A stretch of DNA of 64,000 nt from JBAZAX01 sp964568625 (GTDB taxonomy: Bacteria > Babelota > Babeliae > Babelales > RVW-14), in the NCBI GenBank assembly GCA_964568625.1, contig CAZMQG010000002.1, forward strand, positions 55,703-119,702, read 5' to 3'. The notes below the pieces were generated by a model. It searched no databases. It had not been told where the DNA came from and saw nothing but the letters and a program-made list of their open reading frames with translations. Position numbers and translations under genes: made by a program. Each line of letters opens with the position of its first letter. The first letter of the stretch is position 1. Shown in pieces: positions 1 to 10,150 of the stretch.

Positions 1-3000
1 AAGACAATTTTTATGAACGGGAATTTAACAGTTCCTGATAATTCCATAATTCACATAAATTCGGATACAATAATTGATGGCCAAGGTAAAGATCTTATCT
101 TTGGAAGAAGAGGTAGAATTTTTGTTGATACAAATATCACTCTCACGTTGCGTAATATGAAAATTATACAGAGTTATAACGACTTCTCTGATCCATGCAT
201 GAGATTGGCAGCATTCCAGAGCAAACTTGCTCTGGATAATACTGAGCTGGCATTATCCCAAGACTTTTTATTTTCACAAGGACAGCTTTTTATTCACGGA
301 GATGTGGCGGTTACAGGAACGTCTGCCTTTATATACGAATCGACACAGCATACTTTTATAGCACCTGATAGCACTTTTTATTTTGATATAGGAACAACAT
401 TTTCAGTTACACCTGCAACTTTTACTGACTGCAAATTTGATCAATGGCCAACAACTACGACAAATAATTTTATTTTAATGACTGATGAAACTTCAAAAAT
501 ACATTTTAATGAGGCTTCTCTTTTTGCAACTTCTACTGGGTGTGGATTTACGAAGGGGGCTGTAAATTTTGAAAATCAGTGTTTTATCAAAAGCAATCAG
601 TCACTAGATTTACCAACAACACATATTGGTAATGCTATTGGTGAGATAGCCACAGAATTTTCACCAAGTTGCGTGGCCTGGTCTCCTGACGGTAATTTTC
701 TTGCTGTGGTAAATAAAAATTCGGATTCATTACAGATCTTTGATTCTGTTACCTTGGCTCAAATCGGTAGTAGTGCCGCTACTGGGAGTGGGAGCGCGCC
801 AGTATCCGTTTCTTGGTCAAATACAAGCACGCAGTTGGCCGTAGCAAATTCAGGAGATAACACGCTTAAAGTGTTTAATTTTAATGGTTCTGTTACCCCA
901 ACCTTGTCAGTGAGTACTGCTACCGAAATTTCGCCTTCATGTTGTTCTTGGTCTTCATATGGCAAATTTATCGCGGTAACAAATTCAGGATCTGATACTT
1001 TGCAAATTTTTAAATCTGATACGCTTGCGCAAATTGGAAGTAATGCAACGACCGGAGATGCACCTTCATCTGTCTCATGGGCTCCCGGTGATGGGTATTT
1101 GGCTGTTGTAAATTTTATTTCAAATACATTACAAATTTTTTCATTTGATTATTTTAATACTCCAACTTTAATTGCAAGTCATGTTACGGGCTTTTCTCCT
1201 TCCTCAGTTTCGTGGTCAAAAATGGGAGCTTTTATAGCATTAGTAAACAAAAGCTCAAACACTCTGCAAATGTTTTCATTTGATGTAAATAAGACGTTAG
1301 CTTTAATTAATACATTCCCTACAAATAATGAGCCATCTTGTGTGTCTTGGACGTTGGATGGAAAGTATGTTTTTGTTGTTAATTATACTTCTAATACGCT
1401 ACAATTATTCTCATTATATGATTTGACTAGCACTGGCTATTTAGGAGGGATTGGGACAGGCACTGAGCCGGTATCAGTGTCATGGGCTCCATTGAGTGAT
1501 TTTGTTGCTGTTGCTAATAAGACATCAGGAACGATTCAGATTTTTTCCGTTAATGGATCAGGAACCCCGACTCTTACAGGAAGTGTTGCTGCAGGGACTA
1601 ATCCAACGTCAGTGTCATGGTCGCCAGTGAGTAACTATGTTGCTGTAGTCAATGATACCTCACCAGGTACATTACAAGTTTTCTCGGTTATTGCGGGCGT
1701 TCCAGCGCTTACAGGTTCGATTTCAACAGGTACAAATCCTCAATCTGTGTCATGGGACCCAACGGGTAATTTTATAGCTGTTGTTAATGGTGCTTCTGGT
1801 ATATTGGAGGTATTTAATTTTGTTGCCCCAGGAACTTTAGCTCTTGCTGGTAGCATCTTAATTGGCGTTGGAACCAGCCCGAGATCGGTAGACTGGTCAG
1901 CTGTTGGTAATTTTATAGCTGTGGTTAATAGTGCTACAAGTAAGCTTAACGTATTTCATTTTGACGGTAGCAGCACAATTACAAAGATTGGTGGTGATGC
2001 ATCCACAGATAGTTCTCCATATTCAGTTTCTTGGTCCCCTGATGGAAGTTTTATTGCTGTAGTTAGTTATGATTCGGGAGCTTTGCAGATTTTTTCATTT
2101 GATGGATACAGCACCCCGACTCAGGTGGGTGGAAATGCTTCTATTGGGGAGCTTTATGCCTATTCCGTGTCATGGTCACCTGATGGCAGGTTTATTGCTG
2201 TGAGTTATTATTGGCCTGATACACTTCAAGTATTTTCTTTTAATGGGTCAGATACTCCAACTAGACAGGGAGGCAGTGCAACAACTGGTAGGATGCCAGC
2301 TTCAGTATCATGGTCATATGATTCTGAGTTTATAGCTGTGGTTAATAGTAGTATACCTGCTGGTAATTCATTACAAATATTTAAGTTAAATTCTGATGGA
2401 TTAGCTACTCAAATTAATCAGGGTGTTGCTACCAAAAATAGACCATCTTCTCTTTCATGTTCTCCAGCAGGAACGGCTGCAATTGTTGCGAATACTGGCT
2501 CAAATATGCTTCAAATTTTTAATATTCAATATCCAGATATATTGACTCAAATTGGAAGTGGTGCATCCACTGGGCTTAGCACCCAACCAGTTGCTATGTC
2601 ATGGTCTCCGGATGGTAGATTTGTAGCTTCGATTAATTATGGTTGGGGAGAATTAAAAATATTTTCATTTAACGGTTCAAGCACGCCAACACAAGTTGGC
2701 ATCGATGTAAATACTGGAGCTGAAGCTTTTTCAGTTTCGTGGTCACCTGATGGTAGATTTATTGCTGTGACTCATATGTCTTCAAAAATATTGCAAATAT
2801 ATTCATTTAATGGGTATAGCACTCCTGTACAGGTGGGTGGTAATGCAAGTACAAATGGCTGGGCACGTTCAGTGTCATGGTCGCCTGATGGTAAGTTTAT
2901 TGCTGTTGTGAGTCGTAGTACCAGTGTTTTACAAATATTTTCGTTTGATGGATTTAGTACGCCAGTTCAAGTTGGAGGTAATGCTCCAACTGGTTGGTTG

Positions 3001-3663
3001 CCAGTTTCAGTTTCGTGGTCGCCGGATGGAAGATTTATTGCTTTAGCCAGTTATGGAAATAGCATATTGCAAGTATTCTCGTTTAATGGTTTAAGTACTC
3101 CTGTTCAGATTGGTAACAATGTAGGTACTGGGACTTATCCAAGCTCAGTGTGTTGGTCACCTGATGGAAGGTTTATAGCTACAGTTAGCGCAGAGGAAGA
3201 TATATTAAAAGTGTTTTCATTTAATGGGACAAGTACTCCAAATAGATTGGGGGATGGGGCTTATACAGATAGTGGTCCTAGTTCGTTATCATGGTCACCA
3301 GATGGTAGATTTATTACTGTGGTTAATGCAACTGCAAATACGTTACAAGTTTTTTCATTTGATGGGGTTTATAATCCAACACAAATTGGTAGTAGTATAA
3401 GCCTTGGGGGAATTGGATGGAGTGTTGATTGGTCCAAGGATGGGGAATTTATAGCCGCTACATATGAAGGTATATTTCCAGATACATCTGCATTAAAAGT
3501 GTTCAAGCTAAATTATGGTGTTGATGCATCAGGCCAAGCAATTTCAAACGGTGTAGTATTTGGTAATTCAAAGCTTGGGTTAAATTATGATGCAACAGTT
3601 AAACTTTTGGCAGGAAGTAATGTTATGGTAGATGGTTTGGTAAATTACGATTGTGTTGTTTAA
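1..3663 (+). CDS. Exported beta-helix / 21-blade propeller-repeat protein (5' end outside window)
   Basis: The reading frame is open to the first base of the window, and the first ATG (position 13) aligns with an internal segment of the downstream paralogue (MNGNLTVP against MNGDLTIP). The gene is therefore 5'-truncated here and its signal peptide is not visible. About the first 200 residues are rich in beta-helix-like turns (IDGQGKDLIF, LTLRNMKI). From about residue 220 there are 21 repeats of about 46 residues with the pattern SVSWSPDGRFIAVV...LQIFSFNG, a WD40/YVTN-type propeller blade. Twenty-one blades would fit three seven-bladed propellers. The last 45 residues resemble the C-terminus of the next gene. 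Function is unknown; a surface or secreted adhesin or interaction platform is likely. The repeats from about 2.0 kb on are more alike than the earlier ones, suggesting recent blade duplication. Confidence 0.85.
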   Translation, partial: KTIFMNGNLTVPDNSIIHINSDTIIDGQGKDLIFGRRGRIFVDTNITLTLRNMKIIQSYNDFSDPCMRLAAFQSKLALDNTELALSQDFLFSQGQLFIHGDVAVTGTSAFIYESTQHTFIAPDSTFYFDIGTTFSVTPATFTDCKFDQWPTTTTNNFILMTDETSKIHFNEASLFATSTGCGFTKGAVNFENQCFIKSNQSLDLPTTHIGNAIGEIATEFSPSCVAWSPDGNFLAVVNKNSDSLQIFDSVTLAQIGSSAATGSGSAPVSVSWSNTSTQLAVANSGDNTLKVFNFNGSVTPTLSVSTATEISPSCCSWSSYGKFIAVTNSGSDTLQIFKSDTLAQIGSNATTGDAPSSVSWAPGDGYLAVVNFISNTLQIFSFDYFNTPTLIASHVTGFSPSSVSWSKMGAFIALVNKSSNTLQMFSFDVNKTLALINTFPTNNEPSCVSWTLDGKYVFVVNYTSNTLQLFSLYDLTSTGYLGGIGTGTEPVSVSWAPLSDFVAVANKTSGTIQIFSVNGSGTPTLTGSVAAGTNPTSVSWSPVSNYVAVVNDTSPGTLQVFSVIAGVPALTGSISTGTNPQSVSWDPTGNFIAVVNGASGILEVFNFVAPGTLALAGSILIGVGTSPRSVDWSAVGNFIAVVNSATSKLNVFHFDGSSTITKIGGDASTDSSPYSVSWSPDGSFIAVVSYDSGALQIFSFDGYSTPTQVGGNASIGELYAYSVSWSPDGRFIAVSYYWPDTLQVFSFNGSDTPTRQGGSATTGRMPASVSWSYDSEFIAVVNSSIPAGNSLQIFKLNSDGLATQINQGVATKNRPSSLSCSPAGTAAIVANTGSNMLQIFNIQYPDILTQIGSGASTGLSTQPVAMSWSPDGRFVASINYGWGELKIFSFNGSSTPTQVGIDVNTGAEAFSVSWSPDGRFIAVTHMSSKILQIYSFNGYSTPVQVGGNASTNGWARSVSWSPDGKFIAVVSRSTSVLQIFSFDGFSTPVQVGGNAPTGWLPVSVSWSPDGRFIALASYGNSILQVFSFNGLSTPVQIGNNVGTGTYPSSVCWSPDGRFIATVSAEEDILKVFSFNGTSTPNRLGDGAYTDSGPSSLSWSPDGRFITVVNATANTLQVFSFDGVYNPTQIGSSISLGGIGWSVDWSKDGEFIAATYEGIFPDTSALKVFKLNYGVDASGQAISNGVVFGNSKLGLNYDATVKLLAGSNVMVDGLVNYDCVV

Positions 3664-3702
3664 AATAAAAGGTGGGATATGTCTAATTATAGGAGATTTT
3701 TG

Positions 3703-6700
3703 ATGAAAATATCCAAGTTAATAGCAATGTGTGGTTGCTTTTTTGCATTGGAGAATGCTAATGCGACGTTAAGCTTTTCGAACGATTTGTCTAAGTTTAT
3801 ACTACTTAATGATGCTTCAGAAATTCGAATAAAAAGCACAGGAATTTATGATAATCAGGATCTTGGAATAACGAATAATTTAAATAAAATTGATTTAGTG
3901 AATTCAACTAACAATGTCATAATCATGGATAGTAACTTTGAACTTGCAGAAGGTTTTTTATCTAGCGAGACGTGCACCGTTCAGGGTAATGGATATTCAA
4001 TGATTATGAATGGTGATTTAACAATTCCTGAAATGACTACTCTAAAAATTACATCAAGTTTGTTAATAGAAGGCAATGGCCACACGCTATTTATTGATAA
4101 CTTTGCTCAGATTTTAACAGATACACATGCAACGTTGACGTTAAGAAATTTGATTCTTAGAAATTCTACAAATACGTCTGAACGGCCGGCAATTGAGGCA
4201 AATGGTTCTGATTCTAGAATTACGTTTGATGGTGTAGAGATTAAATTTAATGATGATTTTTGGTTTAAGCGTGGAAGTCTATTTTTTAACAACAATGTTT
4301 TATATTCAGGGGGTTCAAAATTTCTTTATGGTTCTGCTCAGCCAAGTTACATTATGCCAAATAGTACCCTATTATTTGATAAGGGTACGACCTTCTTTTA
4401 TAACCCTTCAACTACAAGTAATGAGTTAATTGTACAACAGGATCCGACTTCTACGATTTATTTTGATGGAGCAACTCTTCAAACGACTCCAACCGGTCTA
4501 AGTTTGGTAAATGGTCAAATGTTTTTTGAAAACCAAATTAATTTTGATGTTGGAACGGAGTTTAACACGAGTGTATTCAGATTAAATCAAGTCGCTAGTA
4601 GTTTAGTTTTGCGTTCTTTGGATTGGGATTTTAGCGGACAATATTTGGCTGTTGCCGGACAAACAATTGGATTAAATACTAATCAAATAAAAATATATCA
4701 ATTGAACTCAACAAATTTATCTCAACTGGATGCAGTGACATATGGGCCACTGTCTTCTTCTGTAAATTCAGCGGTTTGGAGTTCAGATGGGCAATATTTA
4801 GCTGTTGGCGGTTCTGGGGCAGGTATTGCAGGTGGATTTAGTAATAATGATAGTTTAAGAATTTATTATTTAAATCCGGCCACACTTACTTTAAATCCTG
4901 TTGCAAGTGTTGATTTTGGAAGTACCTCAACAATCAAAACAATTGATTGGGGTGGCCTTGATAATCGTTATCTTGCGATTGGTGGAACAGGAGCTCTTCC
5001 TGTTGGTGGATTCGGCAATAATGATAATTTAAGAATTTATTATTTTGATGCATTTCAAAATAAATTGAATCCTGTTACAAGTTACAATTTTGGCTCTAGC
5101 GTAAATTCAGCACAATGGGATTTTAGTGGATCCTATTTGGCTGTGGGTGGATTTCAAACATCAGGAAGTTGTAGGTTGAATCTTTTTACTTTCAATCCTG
5201 TTACTAATTCTTTGAATTTGTTTGATAATAAAAATTTTGGAGTAACTAGTGATACTTCTATTAATTCTATTGCTTGGACTAGCGAAAGCCAGTTTTTGGC
5301 TGTAGGAGGCGGAAGTTACAGCAACGCTATGACATCTACTCAAAATTTGATTATATATCAATTTAATCCATCCAATCCTATACCCCTTTCATTTTTAACC
5401 TCTGCAAATTCGGTAGAAACCACAAGTACCAGTTACATTCAAATTCAAAATTTGAAATGGAGCTCAAACAATCAACTATTGCTTTCCAGTGGTTTAAACC
5501 CGGTATCAGGAAATTGGTCTAGCGATATATATGTTTTTGACTCAAGTTCCAATATAAAGTTAAGTGAATTAAAACAAATGAGTCACGCAAGTGCGTTAGT
5601 GCAGTATGCTGCTGCGTGGAATCCTAATACAAATTTGTTTGTTACAAGTTCAGACAATTTTATAAATGTTAATTCTTTGGTAGGTTTAAGCCCTAAGCTT
5701 GTTTCTAATAAAGATTACACAAATTATTATTCTACATTATCCACTGGAACAGATGGTGTTTACTCTATTGATTGGCACCCAGGAGGAGACTACTTGGCAG
5801 TTGTGGGGCAAAGTGCTGGAGCTGTTGGTGGTTTTAGCAATTCAGATGAAATAAGAATTTATCGTTTTGGTGGAGGAACTGAGTCTTTGCATGCTGCTAC
5901 AAGCCGTCGTTATGGACAAAGGGTTTGTGCTGCATCTTGGCGCCCTGACGGGGATTATTTGGCTGTTGGCGGTATTAATCCTACTTACGCAGCCGGTGGA
6001 TTTAATAATACTGACCAGGTTAGAGTATATAAATTTGTAAATAATTCTCTGTCCCCAGAAATAAGTGTCTCTTTAGGATCAAGTTCTGCAGAACTTTACA
6101 GTATGGCATGGCACCCAAGTGGAAGATATCTGGCTTTAGGTTGCTATAATTCAGAGGCCGTTGGGGGATTTCTTGCCGGAGTGAATTTAAGAATTTATTC
6201 ATTTGATGGAACAATATTAACCCCAATTGTAGGTTATAATTTTGGTTCTGCCACTCGTACGCCCGCGGGAATGCATTGGAGCCCTGATGGCAAATATTTG
6301 GCTGTTGGAACATGTGATGGGCGCCCAACTTCAGAGCCTGCAACCGGTAACGGGTTGAGAATATTTGAATTTCAAAACGATAACAGCCTGGTTTCAAGAG
6401 CAACCTGGAATACATCAGGGGCTGTGTTGAGCGTAAATTGGGAATTTGACAACAGATATATTGCCGTAACATACAATAATACAACGTTTAAGATTCTTTA
6501 TTTTACCGGTAGCTCGGTTCAAGAGGTGAAATCGTGGGGCGATGCCAACTTCAAAAATACGGATGTAAAATTTAGTCCCGATGGTAAGAAGATAGCTTAT
6601 ACTGCAAAAAATGGTGCTTCAAATAATTTTGGGTATCTTTCTATTGATGATAGTGCTCTTAAAAATGAGAGTTTTAATTTTCAGAAAATATCCGGAATTT

Positions 6701-6927
6701 TTAATCTCTGGTCCTCAGCTTGGCGTCCTGACAGTAAATATTTGGCAGTAGGTGCTTATAATGTTGGTGAGGGTGCGCAGCAGATATCAGTGTTTAAAGT
6801 TGAAAATTTAATAAACATAAACAGAGAAAGCGCCGAAGGTCTTAGCATTGGTAATTTAGTTGATGCTAACGTACTTGGAAATGGGTTAATAATAGTTAAT
6901 GGAGTGATGGAGTATGCGGCAGAGTAA
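3703..6927 (+). CDS. Exported beta-helix / 14-blade propeller-repeat protein
   Basis: This is a paralogue of the preceding gene, 39 bases downstream and probably co-transcribed. An in-frame ATG exists at 3679, but I chose 3703 because AGGAG lies 7 bases upstream and translation then begins with a clean signal peptide (MKISKLIAMCGCFFALENANA). Residues from about 25 to 300 form a beta-helix-like region (MNGDLTIP, LTLRNLIL, SLFFNNNVLYSGGS). The remainder holds 14 blade-like repeats of 45-58 residues with the pattern SxxWxPDGxYLAVGG...LRIYxF, which fits two seven-bladed propellers. Several blades carry an extra GGFxNND loop absent from the first protein. The C-terminal segment (AEGLSIGNLV...LIIVNGVMEY) matches the end of the upstream protein. 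Function is unknown; an extracellular binding role is inferred. Confidence 0.9.
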   Translation: MKISKLIAMCGCFFALENANATLSFSNDLSKFILLNDASEIRIKSTGIYDNQDLGITNNLNKIDLVNSTNNVIIMDSNFELAEGFLSSETCTVQGNGYSMIMNGDLTIPEMTTLKITSSLLIEGNGHTLFIDNFAQILTDTHATLTLRNLILRNSTNTSERPAIEANGSDSRITFDGVEIKFNDDFWFKRGSLFFNNNVLYSGGSKFLYGSAQPSYIMPNSTLLFDKGTTFFYNPSTTSNELIVQQDPTSTIYFDGATLQTTPTGLSLVNGQMFFENQINFDVGTEFNTSVFRLNQVASSLVLRSLDWDFSGQYLAVAGQTIGLNTNQIKIYQLNSTNLSQLDAVTYGPLSSSVNSAVWSSDGQYLAVGGSGAGIAGGFSNNDSLRIYYLNPATLTLNPVASVDFGSTSTIKTIDWGGLDNRYLAIGGTGALPVGGFGNNDNLRIYYFDAFQNKLNPVTSYNFGSSVNSAQWDFSGSYLAVGGFQTSGSCRLNLFTFNPVTNSLNLFDNKNFGVTSDTSINSIAWTSESQFLAVGGGSYSNAMTSTQNLIIYQFNPSNPIPLSFLTSANSVETTSTSYIQIQNLKWSSNNQLLLSSGLNPVSGNWSSDIYVFDSSSNIKLSELKQMSHASALVQYAAAWNPNTNLFVTSSDNFINVNSLVGLSPKLVSNKDYTNYYSTLSTGTDGVYSIDWHPGGDYLAVVGQSAGAVGGFSNSDEIRIYRFGGGTESLHAATSRRYGQRVCAASWRPDGDYLAVGGINPTYAAGGFNNTDQVRVYKFVNNSLSPEISVSLGSSSAELYSMAWHPSGRYLALGCYNSEAVGGFLAGVNLRIYSFDGTILTPIVGYNFGSATRTPAGMHWSPDGKYLAVGTCDGRPTSEPATGNGLRIFEFQNDNSLVSRATWNTSGAVLSVNWEFDNRYIAVTYNNTTFKILYFTGSSVQEVKSWGDANFKNTDVKFSPDGKKIAYTAKNGASNNFGYLSIDDSALKNESFNFQKISGIFNLWSSAWRPDSKYLAVGAYNVGEGAQQISVFKVENLININRESAEGLSIGNLVDANVLGNGLIIVNGVMEYAAE

Positions 6928-6931
6928 GTTT

Positions 6932-7117
6932 CTAGCTTATTCCGGGCATATCGCCTGAAGGAAATATAGAATCAAAATCGAAATCAGGGGCCTCTTCGTC
7001 TTCGTCTATGAATACGAAGGTGGCCCCATAACTTGAGCTGTAAATTTCATCGTATTCGCTGTCATATGAAAAATGATAAAAGATTCTATTGTTAGTGTTT
7101 TGTGTGTTTATTTCCAC
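6932..7117 (-). CDS. Possible small acidic protein
   Basis: This is a 61-codon frame in the 400-base gap before kdsB, convergent with the propeller gene. It starts with GTG, preceded by GGGGAA at plausible spacing. The product is strongly acidic (FIDEDEEAPDFDFDSIF) and has no recognisable domain or signal peptide. It could be a genuine small protein or a chance frame. The rest of the gap (7118-7328) is AT-rich with no clear element. Confidence 0.3.
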   Translation of the reverse strand: MEINTQNTNNRIFYHFSYDSEYDEIYSSSYGATFVFIDEDEEAPDFDFDSIFPSGDMPGIS

Positions 7118-7328
7118 TTAAGTTCCCCAAAATTTGCTTTTGCCGTCGCCTTTCCCCCCTATGCAGATAAGAAATATATCGATAAAATAAGGGAAATCAA
7201 TGTTTAAAGTAAAAAATATTTAATAAGTTCAGCTTGAATATTCAGCGTGTTTAATGTGATTTAAAGCTGTAAGTTTGTGTATTTTTTATAATTTTTGTAA
7301 AAAATTTTATTAAATTGGTTGTCAAATC

Positions 7329-8123
7329 ATGAAAAATATAATAGTAATTCCAGCCAGATTTGGGTCATCTCGTCTTCCCGGCAAGCCTCTAGCCCAAATT
7401 AATGGGCATAGCTTACTTTATCGTGTGTGGATGCTTGCAAAAAGGGCACAAAATATCGATGAAGTTTTTATTGCGACTGATGATCAGAGAATTCAAAAAC
7501 ATGCGCAGGATTTTGGAGCACAAGTTTTAATGACCGATCCAAATTATCCAACTGGTACGGATCGAATTTATGGTGCGGTTGAACAGTTATCTCAAAAACC
7601 TGAAATAATAATAAATATGCAAGGTGATGCTGTTTTGACTCCGCCATGGATTATTCAAAGTTTGATTGATGCGCTTGTTAATGATTCAAATGTGAAAATG
7701 GCTACGCTGGCTAATCAATTGAGCTGGCCGCAGTATGATGAGCTTGTTAAGTCGAAGGCTAACAGCAAGAGCAGTGGGACAACTGTTACTTTTGATAAAA
7801 ATAACGATGCCCTATATTTTTCCAAAAACATAATTCCATACGTAAGAAACAGAAATGATCAAGATTTAATGTCCCCAGTATTCAAACACATTGGAATGTA
7901 TGGGTATCGCTATGATGCTCTTAAAAAATTTGTTAACTTACCGCAATCTCCACTAGAAAAAGTAGAAAGTTTAGAGCAGCTTAGAATGCTTGAAAACGGT
8001 ATTAAAATAAAAGTTGCCATCGTGGATGCAAAAGGTCGCACCATGTGGAGCGTTGACAGCCCTGAGGATGTAAAAAAAGTTGAAGAAATTATAGAGCGAG
8101 AGGGGGAATTACTTCCCCTTTAA
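7329..8123 (+). CDS. kdsB: 3-deoxy-manno-octulosonate cytidylyltransferase (CMP-KDO synthetase)
   Basis: It activates KDO with CTP to give CMP-KDO, the donor for the inner core of lipopolysaccharide, in the cytoplasm. The N-terminus carries the family signature IIVIPARFGSSRLPGKPL (nucleotide-binding loop), followed by FIATDDQRI and NMQGD. The C-terminal half has the expected IGMYGYR and SLEQLRMLENG segments, and the length (264 residues) is close to the family norm. One deviation is that the usual QGDEP is QGDAV here, with the metal-binding Asp kept. The gene's 3' end overlaps the convergent pseudouridine synthase gene by 15 bases. Its presence is the best evidence in the window that the cell makes an LPS-like outer membrane. 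Confidence 0.93.
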   Translation: MKNIIVIPARFGSSRLPGKPLAQINGHSLLYRVWMLAKRAQNIDEVFIATDDQRIQKHAQDFGAQVLMTDPNYPTGTDRIYGAVEQLSQKPEIIINMQGDAVLTPPWIIQSLIDALVNDSNVKMATLANQLSWPQYDELVKSKANSKSSGTTVTFDKNNDALYFSKNIIPYVRNRNDQDLMSPVFKHIGMYGYRYDALKKFVNLPQSPLEKVESLEQLRMLENGIKIKVAIVDAKGRTMWSVDSPEDVKKVEEIIEREGELLPL

Positions 8124-8813
8124 ATTTGAAACTTCTTGGGCTGTTAAATGACGCCATTTTCCAACCTCCAAATCTTTTGTGGTCAAGCCGGCATAGAAAA
8201 AGCGATTGAGTTTTAAAACATTATACCCAAAATGTTCAAACATTCTTCTGACGATGCGATTCTTTCCGCTGTGTATCTCGACAACAACCTTACAGGATGG
8301 TTTGTTGTGATTGTAATGTACTGCATCAGGTTTTATAAAGCCATCATCAAGGTTTATTCCGGCTGCAAGTTGCTTCAGGTCATTTATTTGGAATAACTTA
8401 TCAAGTTTGACTAGGTATTTTTTTGTAAATTCGTAACTGGGATGAGTGAGCTTTTTTGTAAGTTCCCCATCATTAGTTAGGATTAAAAGACCTGTAGTCA
8501 TGCGGTCAAGTCTTCCTACGGGATAGATTCGTGCGCTAGATTTAAAATTAATTACATCAAGTACGGTACGTCTTGAGTTTTCATCAGATGCTGTTGTTAT
8601 GCAATCTTCCGGTTTGTTTAAAAGAATATAAATAAATTTTTTAATTTGTTGGACGATTTGTCCTTCAAAATGGACTTCATCGTTTGGTTTTACTACATAA
8701 AACGGTTCACGGACAACTTTGTCATTAATTGTAACCATGCCTGATTTTATCGCATCAGAAGCCTTACGTCGTGAGCAAACACCGCTTGTGGACAAAAATT
8801 TGGATAAATACAC
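8109..8813 (-). CDS. RsuA/RluB-family pseudouridine synthase
   Basis: It isomerises specific uridines in rRNA to pseudouridine. An S4 RNA-binding domain occupies about residues 1-60 (LSKFLSTSGVCSRRKASDAI). The catalytic domain follows, with the motif GRLDRMTTGLLILTNDGEL containing the catalytic Asp, then the C-terminal GKNRIVRRMFEHFGY motif. At 234 residues it is typical for the RsuA/RluB/RluE/RluF group. The C-terminal motif order favours RluB-like 23S modification over RsuA, but I would not assign the exact site. It is transcribed convergently with kdsB and divergently from the histidine phosphatase gene. Confidence 0.9.
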   Translation of the reverse strand: MYLSKFLSTSGVCSRRKASDAIKSGMVTINDKVVREPFYVVKPNDEVHFEGQIVQQIKKFIYILLNKPEDCITTASDENSRRTVLDVINFKSSARIYPVGRLDRMTTGLLILTNDGELTKKLTHPSYEFTKKYLVKLDKLFQINDLKQLAAGINLDDGFIKPDAVHYNHNKPSCKVVVEIHSGKNRIVRRMFEHFGYNVLKLNRFFYAGLTTKDLEVGKWRHLTAQEVSNLKGK

Positions 8814-8903
8814 TTTATAAACCCCGCTAAATCTGCTAATTTAAAAAAACATTGTATATGGAATCTAACAAATTTAATAAAAAATGTACAAAGGGTAGAT
8901 TTT

Positions 8904-9536
8904 ATGCTGCTAATTCTTGCTCGCCATGGTAATACTTTTAATAAAGGTGAAAAAACATATCGAGTTGGGAATTCTAATGACCTACCGCTAGTTGAAAAGG
9001 GTTTGGCTCAGGCTCAAACATTTGCAAAAGCGTTGCTTGAAAAGAATATTAAACCTGTTGCTGTTTATTGCGGTCCTCTACAAAGAACTAGACAATTTGC
9101 TGAAATTATTGTGTCCGGACTTAATTTAAATGAGCAGCCAATAGTTGATGAGCGATTAAATGAACTTAATTATGGGCTTTGGGCAGGACTTGATGATGAG
9201 ACTATCAGGGAAAAAGTAGGATTGGATTTTGATGGCTGGGAAAAGTATGGAAAATGGCCACAAAATTCAAAATGGCCTGAAGCGGAGAATGAGGTTGTTC
9301 GGCAGGTTAGATCATTTGCTAAAAATTTAGCAGAAAAATATAATCCGGAAGATGTTGTTCTTGCCGTTAGTAGCAGTGGCAAATTGAGATATTTTTTAAA
9401 GTTAATTGAAAATGAATTCGAAGACAGAATCAAATCTGGAAATATAAAAGTTGGTACGGGGAACGCGTGTGTTATTGCATATGACCGATCTAAATTTGAG
9501 CTTATTGCGTGGAATATAAACGTTGAAGAGTTGTGA
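8904..9536 (+). CDS. Histidine phosphatase family protein (phosphoglycerate-mutase-like)
   Basis: The N-terminal RHGNTF motif gives the phospho-accepting histidine. YCGPLQRTRQFAEI supplies the second conserved arginine region, and ERLNELNYGLWAGLDDETI is the usual acid-containing segment. The C-terminal second histidine, usually in a GHGxxxR context, appears as SSSGKLRYFL, so that His is replaced by Ser. The fold is clear but the substrate is not; candidates are a sugar-phosphate phosphatase or a cofactor-dependent mutase relative. The stop codon overlaps the ATG of the next gene (TGATG), suggesting translational coupling with the LptC-like gene and hence a role near envelope synthesis. Confidence 0.8.
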   Translation: MLLILARHGNTFNKGEKTYRVGNSNDLPLVEKGLAQAQTFAKALLEKNIKPVAVYCGPLQRTRQFAEIIVSGLNLNEQPIVDERLNELNYGLWAGLDDETIREKVGLDFDGWEKYGKWPQNSKWPEAENEVVRQVRSFAKNLAEKYNPEDVVLAVSSSGKLRYFLKLIENEFEDRIKSGNIKVGTGNACVIAYDRSKFELIAWNINVEEL

Positions 9537-10150
9537 TGTTTATTAAAAATATTAGAAGTAAGATTTTATATTTTTTTAGTATAAGTTTATTTGTGTTGGG
9601 AACTGGGTGGTTTTGGCTGCATAAAAACAGTAAGCCAAAAGAGGCATCTCCAAAAATTATTAAATCTGAAGTCAAGCCAAACGGGGGTCTGGAAGAAAAT
9701 GCTGAAATTATAATTAAAGACCTTATTTTAAAAGAAGTTGAGAAACATAAAGGGCTGGAGTTTGTTATTAATGCAAGCGAGGGTAAAATTTTAAATTCTA
9801 CAGATAAAATAGAATGTAAAAACATAACCTGCGTGCTGAATGATAATCATAAAAAAGTTGCAGATTTACGGGCTAATAATGCCGTGATACATAAAACAAC
9901 TAAGAATGTGTTTCTTTCAGGAAATACCGTTGGGCATACTTGTGATATGACTATTTGTGGCCGCGATATTAGTTATGATTATTCCAGTCAAATGCTTACT
10001 ACAAGAAAAGAAATAAGTTATACACATAAACTCTTCTCTCTAATTGCAAAAGAAAGCCGTGTAGATTTGAAAAATAATAAAATTATAATGAGCGGTGGAG
10101 TTAAGAGTGAATTTTTAAATGGTCCTGCATGCAACGGCAATGCTAATTGA
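9536..10150 (+). CDS. LptC-like LPS export protein
   Basis: The protein has one N-terminal transmembrane segment (ILYFFSISLFVLGTGWFWL) followed by a periplasmic beta-rich region of about 170 residues. The pattern VINASEGKIL... RANNAVI... VFLSGNTVG... ISYDYSSQMLTTRKEISYTH resembles the LptC/OstA beta-jellyroll, in which each strand pair describes a structural step of the LPS bridge. LptC takes LPS from the inner-membrane LptBFG complex and passes it to LptA. A GTG at 9533 directly precedes the ATG; I prefer the ATG because it overlaps the upstream stop. The 3' end overlaps the convergent ComF-like gene by 36 bases. Family assignment rests on pattern and context with no diagnostic motif. Confidence 0.6.
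   Translation: MFIKNIRSKILYFFSISLFVLGTGWFWLHKNSKPKEASPKIIKSEVKPNGGLEENAEIIIKDLILKEVEKHKGLEFVINASEGKILNSTDKIECKNITCVLNDNHKKVADLRANNAVIHKTTKNVFLSGNTVGHTCDMTICGRDISYDYSSQMLTTRKEISYTHKLFSLIAKESRVDLKNNKIIMSGGVKSEFLNGPACNGNAN

Noticed and set aside
6020..6484. 154-codon minus-strand frame inside the 14-blade protein gene
   Set aside because: It is antisense to a clear repeat protein; the repetitive codon pattern keeps the opposite strand open.
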